Source: Acidobacteriota bacterium
GTDB lineage: Bacteria > Acidobacteriota > Blastocatellia > Pyrinomonadales > Pyrinomonadaceae
NCBI GenBank assembly: GCA_024640445.1
Contig: JAHEEZ010000100.1
Span: forward strand, 1-12,127
DNA length: 12,127 bases
Direction of reading: 5' to 3'
The notes under the pieces are model-generated. The model was not told where the DNA came from. It searched no databases and saw only the letters and a list, made by a program, of their open reading frames with translations. How positions within the stretch are numbered: the stretch's first letter is position 1; every line of letters begins with the position of its first letter. Positions 5,093 to 10,824 of this stretch are shown here, piece after piece. A program made the position numbers and the translations under genes.

Positions 5093-5947
5093 ATGCCAAC
5101 AACTCGGGTTACGCGTCGACTGAACCTCTTCATCCTGTGTGCCGGAATCGTCTCCGCAACGCTGATGTTCGGTATGCGCGCGATCTATGCGCCGGGGATC
5201 CACTTTGGCATTGTGGCCGTTCAGTTTGCGGTGATCTGCTTGTCCGCAGTCGCGCTAGGCGGTTGGGCTGCCCGGTCCGGATCAGATGAGCGAAGATTGT
5301 TTGCAACCGCCGGCCTGCTCCTGATAACCCCGTTCGCGCTCTTTTCGCTTCTTGCCGGCATTGGCCCTCCGGGAGGTCAGACTGCGGATGAAAATCAGCT
5401 GCGATATGTAGTGTTGCTGATCAGTTCGATCGTAGTCGGCGGCGGTTTCCTGGTGTTGAGGGAGGCATTGCGCAAATCGGGAGAGGAGTTTTATTCGACA
5501 CTTGGCTTCGCCGCGATCGTATTCGCGACACCTGCATATATTACCTGGGGTGGCGTAATGGTCGAGCTTTTCCGGGAGGCAAAGCTCCCGACAGCAGGAG
5601 AGGCCCAAGCCTGGCACGCTGCAATGACCGACCTAACGGATATCCTGCTCTTCTTTGCCGGCGTTTTGACCTATCTTGCAACTGCGGCGTTCGCGGCTGC
5701 CCTCGCCCGAAAACAGCTGATGAGGCGCGGTGCGAGTATCGCGATGATAACCTTGAGCTTTATTGCTTTGGGGTTCCTCGCGACCAGGGGACTGAAATTT
5801 CCGAATCCCGACATCGTATTTCAACACTGGTACACAATACCGAGTTTTATCGTCAGCATCCCGGCCGTGCCATGGATGATGCCCTGTATGATCGGAATCG
5901 TTTTGCTATGGCGCGCGGGCAATGAGAAGCATTGGTCAGCAGATTGA
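5093..5947 (+). CDS. Polytopic membrane protein of unknown function, 284 aa
   Basis: I do not recognise the family. The chain has about eight hydrophobic segments, near residues 10-28, 36-58, 70-90, 104-122, 136-158, 182-204, 214-231 and 248-273. The longest soluble stretches are the loops around 91-103 (GPPGGQTADENQL) and 160-180. A basic N-terminus (TTRVTRRLN) and basic loops (ARKQLMRRG at 205-213) suggest a cytoplasmic N-terminus by the positive-inside rule. No transporter, kinase or protease motif stands out. The ATG follows a perfect AGGAGG. The stop lies 31 bp before the VOC gene's ATG, so the two may share a transcript. It could be an integral membrane sensor or a small-molecule permease; that is guesswork. 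Confidence 0.8.
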   Translation: MPTTRVTRRLNLFILCAGIVSATLMFGMRAIYAPGIHFGIVAVQFAVICLSAVALGGWAARSGSDERRLFATAGLLLITPFALFSLLAGIGPPGGQTADENQLRYVVLLISSIVVGGGFLVLREALRKSGEEFYSTLGFAAIVFATPAYITWGGVMVELFREAKLPTAGEAQAWHAAMTDLTDILLFFAGVLTYLATAAFAAALARKQLMRRGASIAMITLSFIALGFLATRGLKFPNPDIVFQHWYTIPSFIVSIPAVPWMMPCMIGIVLLWRAGNEKHWSAD

Positions 5948-5963
5948 CTTAATTCAGCCTATC

Positions 5964-5968
5964 GGAGG
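5964..5968 (+). promoter_or_regulatory. Ribosome binding site of the VOC gene
   Basis: GGAGG lies 10 nt before ATG 5979. It supports this start over an in-frame ATG at 5922 inside the preceding gene. Confidence 0.6.
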
Positions 5969-5978
5969 CCACATACCT

Positions 5979-6548
5979 ATGATCCGTCCAAGTAAATTCG
6001 CTCACGTCGTTTATCGCACGCGTCGGTTCGAGGAAATGCTCGAATGGTACAAGACCGTGTTCGGCGCCAAGGTGCAATTTCAGAATCCGGCGCTCGCGTT
6101 CCTGACCTACGACGACGAACATCATCGTTTCGCGCTTGCGGACCTGTCGGTCATCCGCCCCGACGTAACGGACACGGACCGGAAGGGAATGATCGGAGTG
6201 GATCACGTCGCGTATACATATGAGTCGGTTCCGGATCTTCTCGAGACCTTCGCTCGTTTGAAAGACTCGGGGATCGAACCTTATTGGTGTGTCCATCACG
6301 GGGTCACCGTTTCGATGTACTATGCGGATCCCGACGGCAACCAGATGGAATTTCAGGTGGACTGCTTCGAATCCAGCGAGGAAACAAAAGCCTACATGGA
6401 TTCCAATTTTCCAGCTAACCCAGTCGGCGTCGAATACGATCCGGACGAATGGCTGGCGCGTATGCGCGGAGGCGAGCCGTTGTCGGAATTTGTCCAGTTT
6501 GAGGCCGAAGGCCAGATCTCACCGATCCGGGGCGCAATCACTGCTTGA
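5979..6548 (+). CDS. VOC-superfamily protein with extradiol dioxygenase signature
   Basis: The 189-residue protein has the two beta-alpha-beta-beta-beta modules of the vicinal oxygen chelate fold. The first is KFAHVVYRT...FEEMLEWYKTVFGA and the second GVDHVAYTYESVPDLLETFARL. The metal triad is read as H9, H76 and E124. Residues 105-124 (VHHG, then VTVSMYYADPDGNQME) fit the PROSITE-type pattern for extradiol ring-cleavage dioxygenases as I recall it: V-x-H, five residues, M-Y, two residues, D-P-x-G, three residues, E. H107 and Y114/Y115 would then be second-shell catalytic residues. That points to an Fe(II)-dependent catechol-type dioxygenase rather than a generic glyoxalase, though the substrate is unknown. 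Residues 130-189 form a polar C-terminal extension. It is probably cytoplasmic and lies 31 bp after the membrane-protein gene. Confidence 0.85.
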   Translation: MIRPSKFAHVVYRTRRFEEMLEWYKTVFGAKVQFQNPALAFLTYDDEHHRFALADLSVIRPDVTDTDRKGMIGVDHVAYTYESVPDLLETFARLKDSGIEPYWCVHHGVTVSMYYADPDGNQMEFQVDCFESSEETKAYMDSNFPANPVGVEYDPDEWLARMRGGEPLSEFVQFEAEGQISPIRGAITA

Positions 6549-6635
6549 CAGTCCAAAGCGGCACTCTTCGAACCTGTGTCGCAAAGCTCATGAAACTCGA
6601 CGCCTGCGGCGACCTCTCTTGGCCGCTACCCTGTG

Positions 6636-6707
6636 TTAGGGGACCGGTTTCTGCCCAAATGCCTTTGGAAGATCGGGCATTCTCTTAAGCCGTACAGGCT
6701 CCCCTAA
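6636..6707 (+). promoter_or_regulatory. Structured leader candidate before the acyl-CoA ligase
   Basis: TTAGGGG (6636-6642) is complementary to CCCCTAA (6701-6707), closing a 72-nt region that ends 3 nt before the GGAGG ribosome binding site (6711-6715). Inside are two hairpin options in the first half: CCAAA-TGCC-TTTGG (6655-6668), or TGCCC (6652-6656) with GGGCA (6675-6679). A small AGCC-GTACA-GGCT hairpin (6688-6700) stacks on the closing stem. This looks like a branched RNA next to a start site. I match it to no known riboswitch class. Confidence 0.35.
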
Positions 6708-6722
6708 ATAGGAGGACATCTG

Positions 6723-8354
6723 ATGACACTCTCGACCTCTTACTACCCCGCCGACCAATCCGGCGTCGTTCTTGACTCCACGGTCGGGTCGATACTCCGT
6801 GAAGCTGCCGAAAAAGTGCCCGACCAGCTTGCGATCATCGCCTACGGGCATTCGATCGATGACCGGCGAACGTGGACCTACGCTGAACTACTTTCCGAAG
6901 CCGAGCGGACCGCTCGCGCACTTTTGAACCATTTCGACCCCGGCGAGCACGTAGCAGTTTGGGCGAACAACACTCCGGAATGGGTTTTCCTGGAACTCGG
7001 GGCGGGCCTGGCGAAGATCGTTCTTGTGACCGTCAACCCGGGCTACAAGGCAAGGGAGCTCGATTACGTTCTTCGGCAGTCTAAGGCGGCCGGGCTGTTC
7101 CACGTGCGGCAGTTCAGAGGAAACCGCTTGGCGGATACCGTCGCTAAAGTCACGCCGGAGATAACGGAGCTGAAGAAGGTCTTCGAGATCGAGTCCTGGG
7201 ACGAGTTCATCGATTCGGCAGACGAGTCGATCGAGTTCCCGGAAGTCTCCCCAAACGACCCTGTTCAGATCCAGTACACCTCGGGTACGACAGGCTTCCC
7301 GAAAGGCGCGCTTTTGCATCACCGCGGCCTAACCAATAACGGCCGACTCGCGACCGATCGGTGGCAGGTCCGGCAAGGGGACATTGTCTCTCATTCTATG
7401 CCTTTCTTTCACACTGCCGGCTGCGGGTTGATGATCCTCGGTTGCATCAGTAAACACGCCACCCATTTGTTCCCGGCGCAATTCGATCCCGCGCTGATGA
7501 TCGAGATCATTGAACGCGAAAAGGCGGATCTATATTTGGGTGTTCCGACGATGTTGATCTCGATGATGTCCCATCCCGAGATGGAAACGCGTGACGTTTC
7601 ATCCGTCCGTGTGGTCGGGTCCGGGGGCGCTCTCGTTCCTCCCGAAGTCGTCCGTGCCATCGAATCGCGCTTCGGCGCGGAGTTCAGCATCGTCTACGGG
7701 CAAACGGAAACCTCCCCGGTAATAACTCAGGTCCCGCTGGACGCATCGCTAAAGGACAAGTCGGAAACGATCGGCCCTCCTTTACCGGAGACTGAGGTAA
7801 AAATCGTCGATCCGTCGACCGGAGATACACTGCCGGTCGGTCAGGTCGGCGAACTGTGTACGCGCGGCTACCTTGTAATGCACGAGTATTTCGACAACGA
7901 AGAGGCGACGGCATCCACCATCGACCCTGATGGCTGGCTGCACACCGGGGATCTTGCGACGATGGACGAGCGGGGATATTGCAGGATAACGGGAAGAATA
8001 AAGGAAATGGTGATAAGAGGCGGCGAGAATCTGTTCCCTGCGGAGATAGAATCGGTCCTTCACGAACACCCCGCGATAATCGAGGCTGCGGTGGTCGGCG
8101 TCCCTGACGCGCGAATGGGCGAGGAATTGGCGGCTTTCATCAGAACCCCCAGGAACTGGAAGCCGGACATACACGAACTCCGGGCACACGTTCGTGAATC
8201 GCTTGCGGCATACAAGACGCCGCTTTACTGGATATTGATCGACGAATTCCCGCTTACGGGATCCGGAAAGATCCAGAAATTCGTCCTGCGGGAACGCTGG
8301 GAAGAGGGCGTCTACACTTCGTACGATTGGAGCGATGAGAGCGGGGAGCAATGA
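6723..8354 (+). CDS. AMP-forming acyl-CoA synthetase (fatty-acid/aromatic-acid CoA ligase family)
   Basis: The 543-residue enzyme is of the ANL superfamily. It activates a carboxylic acid with ATP to an acyl-adenylate, then forms the CoA thioester. The motifs are complete: phosphate loop YTSGTTGFPKG (185-195), YGQTE (325-329), GWLHTGD with D410 binding the ribose, GRIKE with R425, the hinge and A8 loop to GGENLFPAEIE, and the C-terminal catalytic K516 in TGSGKIQK. The PFFHTAGCG segment and the RGGENLFP form resemble medium/long-chain fatty acyl ligases of the FadD3/FCS kind. GGAGG 7 nt before the ATG gives a strong start. It is soluble or peripherally membrane-bound. No beta-oxidation genes flank it, so its substrate cannot be read from context. 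Confidence 0.93.
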   Translation: MTLSTSYYPADQSGVVLDSTVGSILREAAEKVPDQLAIIAYGHSIDDRRTWTYAELLSEAERTARALLNHFDPGEHVAVWANNTPEWVFLELGAGLAKIVLVTVNPGYKARELDYVLRQSKAAGLFHVRQFRGNRLADTVAKVTPEITELKKVFEIESWDEFIDSADESIEFPEVSPNDPVQIQYTSGTTGFPKGALLHHRGLTNNGRLATDRWQVRQGDIVSHSMPFFHTAGCGLMILGCISKHATHLFPAQFDPALMIEIIEREKADLYLGVPTMLISMMSHPEMETRDVSSVRVVGSGGALVPPEVVRAIESRFGAEFSIVYGQTETSPVITQVPLDASLKDKSETIGPPLPETEVKIVDPSTGDTLPVGQVGELCTRGYLVMHEYFDNEEATASTIDPDGWLHTGDLATMDERGYCRITGRIKEMVIRGGENLFPAEIESVLHEHPAIIEAAVVGVPDARMGEELAAFIRTPRNWKPDIHELRAHVRESLAAYKTPLYWILIDEFPLTGSGKIQKFVLRERWEEGVYTSYDWSDESGEQ

Positions 8355-8387
8355 CCATTGTTCATTGACCAATGACTGCTTTGTAGG

Positions 8388-8424
8388 GCCGGGCACAGGG
8401 GAGACGGGAAGTTCGTTGTCCGGC
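8388..8424 (+). promoter_or_regulatory. Stem-loop between the acyl-CoA ligase and the 95-aa gene
   Basis: GCCGGGCA (8388-8395) pairs with TGTCCGGC (8417-8424), eight pairs including one G-T wobble, around a 21-nt loop. It lies in the 96-bp gap and ends 26 nt before ATG 8451. There is no T-tract directly after it. It could be a weak terminator for the ligase or a leader structure for the small gene. Confidence 0.4.
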
Positions 8425-8450
8425 ACGGGTTCGCAAGAGGTGACAATTTT

Positions 8451-8738
8451 ATGAGCGAAGAAGAAAATTACAGTCCGGTCATGTACGTTTCCGGGATGAG
8501 CGTGTTCCTGAACCGGTGGTTCACAAACTACGACGAAGCGAAAAAGGCTTTGGCGGCCGAAGACGGTATCCTGCTTCCCTACCGGAACCAGTTTTTCGTT
8601 ACGGAAGCGGCCGCGATCCGCGAACTCGGGCTCGATCCTGATGATCCGGACTGGGCACGGATCGGCTATGACTGGGTTCACCCGAAGGACTCGGAAGCGT
8701 GGGAACGGCTTGTTACAAAGCGTCGGGAATCGATCTGA
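8451..8738 (+). CDS. Small conserved-looking hypothetical protein, 95 aa
   Basis: I cannot name the family. The protein is acidic and aromatic-rich, with no signal peptide or membrane helix. The N-terminal half (MYVSGMSVFLNRWFTNYDEAKKALAAEDG) looks like a strand-helix unit. The second half reads LLPYRNQFFVTEAAAIRELG, followed by LDPDDPDWARIGYDWVHPKDSEAWERL. The DPDDPDW and IGYDWVHP segments look like a conserved binding surface. AGAGG at 8436-8440 stands about 10 nt before the ATG and supports the start. It lies 96 bp after the acyl-CoA ligase on the same strand. Two GC-rich stem-loops follow its stop, so transcription probably ends there. A link to the ligase is only positional. Confidence 0.75.
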   Translation: MSEEENYSPVMYVSGMSVFLNRWFTNYDEAKKALAAEDGILLPYRNQFFVTEAAAIRELGLDPDDPDWARIGYDWVHPKDSEAWERLVTKRRESI

Positions 8739-8754
8739 CCTTACTCTCTAAGTC

Positions 8755-8777
8755 GGCCGGATAGCGGAAGGCCGGCC
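8755..8777 (+). terminator. First stem-loop after the 95-aa gene
   Basis: GGCCGG (8755-8760) pairs with CCGGCC (8772-8777) around an 11-nt loop, starting 17 bp after the stop codon. No T-tract follows, so it is at best part of a termination region with the next hairpin. Confidence 0.4.
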
Positions 8778-8790
8778 CTGTAAATGATTT

Positions 8791-8820
8791 GCGGCGCTTT
8801 GGTTCTGATCGCGCCGCTTT
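8791..8820 (+). terminator. Second stem-loop, likely intrinsic terminator
   Basis: GCGGCGC (8791-8797) pairs with GCGCCGC (8811-8817), seven GC pairs around a 13-nt loop, followed by TTT then CC. The stem is strong and the T-tract short. It is well placed to end the transcript of the ligase and 95-aa genes before the aldolase gene. Confidence 0.5.
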
Positions 8821-8942
8821 CCTATCTCCAGTTGCGCCTCTTGAAAACGGATGACTGAATTGTTTGAATTCTGAACAGGTTAGCAGAAAGCAACGGCAAC
8901 CCCGGTCGCCTTGCTGTTGTTTTATCGGTAAGTAATCACCTT

Positions 8943-8964
8943 ATCAGGCGACTGATTCCCTGAT
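8943..8964 (+). promoter_or_regulatory. Mutually exclusive hairpins before the aldolase-family gene
   Basis: ATCAG (8943-8947) can pair with CTGAT (8952-8956) around a GCGA loop, which is a stable GNRA-type tetraloop. Alternatively ATCAGG (8943-8948) can pair with CCTGAT (8959-8964) around a 10-nt loop. Both use the same 5' strand, so only one can form. The element ends 3 nt before the AAGGA ribosome binding site at 8968-8972. It could modulate translation; this is unproven. Confidence 0.35.
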
Positions 8965-8967
8965 CTC

Positions 8968-8972
8968 AAGGA
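8968..8972 (+). promoter_or_regulatory. Ribosome binding site fixing the aldolase-family start
   Basis: AAGGA lies 8 nt before ATG 8981. It favours this ATG over the TTG codon directly in front of it at 8978. Confidence 0.6.
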
Positions 8973-8980
8973 TTAGTTTG

Positions 8981-9916
8981 ATGACACAAAACCAACAGAT
9001 TTGCGGCGTGTTTGCTCCGGTACTCACCCCATTCAACGAGGATCTGAGCCCCGATCCTGCGCGGTTCATAGCGCATTGCAAGTGGGTTATCTCGCAGGAC
9101 TGCGGCCTGGTGGTCTTTGGCACGACCAGTGAGGCGAACTCGCTGTCAGTCGAAGAACGCATTTCGCTGCTTGATGGCCTGCTTGCGGCAGATGTTGACC
9201 GTTCGCGCATAATTGTTGGAACGGGGTGTTGCGCGCTCACGGATACGGTAAGGCTTTCAAAGCACGCGGTCGACTCCGGATGCCCAAACGTGCTTATGCT
9301 GCCGCCCTTTTATTACAAAGGCGTTTCCGAGGACGGCATCTTCCGCAGCTTCTCGGAAGTGATCGAACGGGTCGGAGATTCGCGGCTTAGGATCTACCTC
9401 TATCACATCCCTCCGGTCGCGGTAGTCGGCATCACCCCGGGCCTTGTCGAGAGGCTTTTGAAAGAGTATCCGACCGCTATCGCCGGAATGAAGGACAGCT
9501 CTGGCGACTGGAACAATACTCTGACAATGCTTGGGGCCTTCAGGGATTCCGGTTTCGACGTATTCGTGGGCAGCGAGTCGTTCCTGCTGGCCAACATGGA
9601 GAACGGGGGCGCCGGCTGCATCTCGGCGACTGCCAACATCAATCCCGAGGCGATCGAAAGGCTCTACCGGGAGTGGCAAGGAGCGAACGCGGACGCACAG
9701 CAGCAAGCGCTCAACTCGGTCCGTGCGGCTTTGAGTAAATACACGATGATCCCTTCGCTGAAGGCGGTCGTGGCATATTTTAGGAATGATCCTTTATGGG
9801 AGAACGTGCGGCCGCCCCTCTCCAGACTCACCCCGGCGGAAGCGGCGAATGTGATCGAAGGCCTGAAGAAGCTTGGTTTCGGAATGCCCGGAATTGTAGG
9901 ACCAAAGACAGATTGA
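8981..9916 (+). CDS. Dihydrodipicolinate synthase/N-acetylneuraminate lyase family aldolase (not a clear DapA)
   Basis: The 311-residue protein is a class I aldolase TIM barrel of the DHDPS/NAL superfamily, whose members form a Schiff base with a 2-oxoacid. Key residues are visible: GTTSEANSLS (47-56, the GTT-x-E motif that binds the pyruvate carboxylate), catalytic tyrosine Y141 in YLYHIPP, and Schiff-base lysine K171 in AGMKDSSGDW. GSESFLL and GGAGCISATANINPE fill the late strands. In true DapA, the tyrosine is followed by N-x-P-x-R, whose arginine grips the aspartate semialdehyde carboxylate; here the segment is YHIPPV, with no arginine. A lysine-pathway role is therefore unlikely, and a sugar-acid, hydroxyproline or aromatic-derived 2-oxoacid is more plausible. 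The family is a recognisable 'GTTSEA' subgroup of unknown substrate. It is cytoplasmic and convergent with the rhomboid gene. Confidence 0.88.
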   Translation: MTQNQQICGVFAPVLTPFNEDLSPDPARFIAHCKWVISQDCGLVVFGTTSEANSLSVEERISLLDGLLAADVDRSRIIVGTGCCALTDTVRLSKHAVDSGCPNVLMLPPFYYKGVSEDGIFRSFSEVIERVGDSRLRIYLYHIPPVAVVGITPGLVERLLKEYPTAIAGMKDSSGDWNNTLTMLGAFRDSGFDVFVGSESFLLANMENGGAGCISATANINPEAIERLYREWQGANADAQQQALNSVRAALSKYTMIPSLKAVVAYFRNDPLWENVRPPLSRLTPAEAANVIEGLKKLGFGMPGIVGPKTD

Positions 9917-9998
9917 GGCTGTGAGTTCTTTTCGGAACGCGCAGACGCAAGGGCGACGGGTCCACGAAGTAGTTGTCGGGTCGACAGAGTCTATCGTC

Positions 9999-10700
9999 CT
10001 AATGCTTTCCGATCGCGAACACCTTGATCAACACAACGCCGGCAACGAAACCCCCAATGTGCGCCGCGTAGGCGACGCCGCCCGTACCCGCGGGAGTGAG
10101 GAAACCCAACAGCAACTGGTAACCGATCCAGAAACCGAGTGCGACATAGGCGGGAACGGTCGTGTAGATCCTGAAAATGAATGCGCGGACTCTTTTCTGT
10201 GGAAACAACAGGACGTATCCGCCGAGCACCCCTGAGATCGCCCCGGAAGCTCCGAGCATAGGAATTATCGAATCAGGGGAAAGCGCTACCTGGGCGAACG
10301 CCGCCGCGAAACCGCAAAGAAGGTAGAAGGCCAGAAATCTGAAATGGCCGATCAGATTCTCGATGTTGTCCCCGAAGATCCAAAGGAACAGCATGTTGCC
10401 GATTATGTGCTCGAAGTTGGCGTGCATGAACATCGAGCTCAGAAAGTTGAAGTAAACCGGCAGCGGCGTGTCGACGTGCACCAGGCGCAGCGTTTGTCCC
10501 GCCGCTTCGAGGATCTGCGGACCGGCGAGGTCAACCCCGGTGGTGATCTCTTTCGGGATGAGAGAGAAGGCGAGAGTGAACTGTTCGTTCCCGCCAAATC
10601 CTTGAAGAAAGACGAATACGATGATGTTCACCGCGAGGAAAGCGTAGTTCACCCACGGGGTGATATGAATCTCGGAATTGTCGTCGCCGATGGGGAACAT
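9999..10700 (-). CDS. Rhomboid-family intramembrane serine protease
   Basis: The 233-residue protein has the full rhomboid core. HANFEHIIGNMLFLWIFGD (93-111) carries the conserved H-x-x-x-x-H-x-x-x-N region, with N102 for the oxyanion hole. GASGAISG holds the nucleophile S152, and AAHIGGF gives H214, completing the Ser-His dyad. About six hydrophobic segments surround these. Rhomboids cleave transmembrane substrates within the bilayer; the target is unknown. The N-terminus MFPIGDDNSE is typical, and an in-frame TAG at 10710-10712, four codons upstream, fixes the start. No Shine-Dalgarno sequence is visible. Instead the palindrome CGCTAGCG and a 100-bp inverted-repeat element begin within 15 bp of the ATG, which may have replaced the native leader. 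The gene is convergent with the aldolase gene, with 82 bp between their stops and no clear terminator. Confidence 0.93.
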   Translation of the reverse strand: MFPIGDDNSEIHITPWVNYAFLAVNIIVFVFLQGFGGNEQFTLAFSLIPKEITTGVDLAGPQILEAAGQTLRLVHVDTPLPVYFNFLSSMFMHANFEHIIGNMLFLWIFGDNIENLIGHFRFLAFYLLCGFAAAFAQVALSPDSIIPMLGASGAISGVLGGYVLLFPQKRVRAFIFRIYTTVPAYVALGFWIGYQLLLGFLTPAGTGGVAYAAHIGGFVAGVVLIKVFAIGKH

Positions 10701-10714
10701 AGCGTTGCGCTAGC

Positions 10715-10814
10715 GTAGGGGCATGGCTTGTCTCTGCCCGTCTTAAACATCCAGAGACCATTGCGTGATCTGCGCTTGCGGCGCTCCGCGGGCAGGGACA
10801 AGCCCTGCCCCTAC
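10715..10814. mobile_element. 100-bp inverted-repeat element (MITE-like or paired REP)
   Basis: The 26-bp arms at 10715-10740 and 10789-10814 are reverse complements at 24 of 26 positions and flank 48 bp of unrelated DNA. The outer ends read GTAGGGGCA on each strand. The right arm alone also folds perfectly (GGGCAGGG-ACAAG-CCCTGCCC), whereas the left arm has lost this through its two changes. I recall the 'GTAGGGGCAGGGCTTGT' type from intergenic DNA of several phyla. No transposase or clear target duplication is seen. It lies between the symporter's 3' end and the rhomboid's 5' end on the - strand, and may also terminate or attenuate transcription. Confidence 0.75.
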
Positions 10815-10824
10815 AACATCTTCA

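Noticed and set aside
5922..5978. Earlier ATG for the VOC gene
   Set aside because: It overlaps the preceding gene, and GGAGG at 5964-5968 supports ATG 5979.
6545..6573. TTGACA as a -35 box at the end of the VOC gene
   Set aside because: No acceptable -10 hexamer lies 16-18 bp downstream.
6636..6707. tRNA-like element (72 nt with a 7-bp closing stem)
   Set aside because: There is no D-stem, no T-loop consensus, no 5-bp T-stem next to the 3' arm and no anticodon stem in place.
8381..8424. Third copy of the GTAGGGGC-type repeat arm
   Set aside because: Only TGTAGGG and scattered bases agree with the arms at 10715-10814; the hairpin here is unrelated.
7782..8681. 299-aa antisense open frame (also 4209-5069, 1090-1620 and others)
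   Set aside because: These lie opposite well-supported genes, cross gene boundaries, lack domains and show the Arg/Pro/His-rich composition of shadow frames.
8981..9916. Naming the aldolase-family gene dapA
   Set aside because: The arginine that binds aspartate semialdehyde in DapA is missing, and no lysine-pathway genes are nearby.
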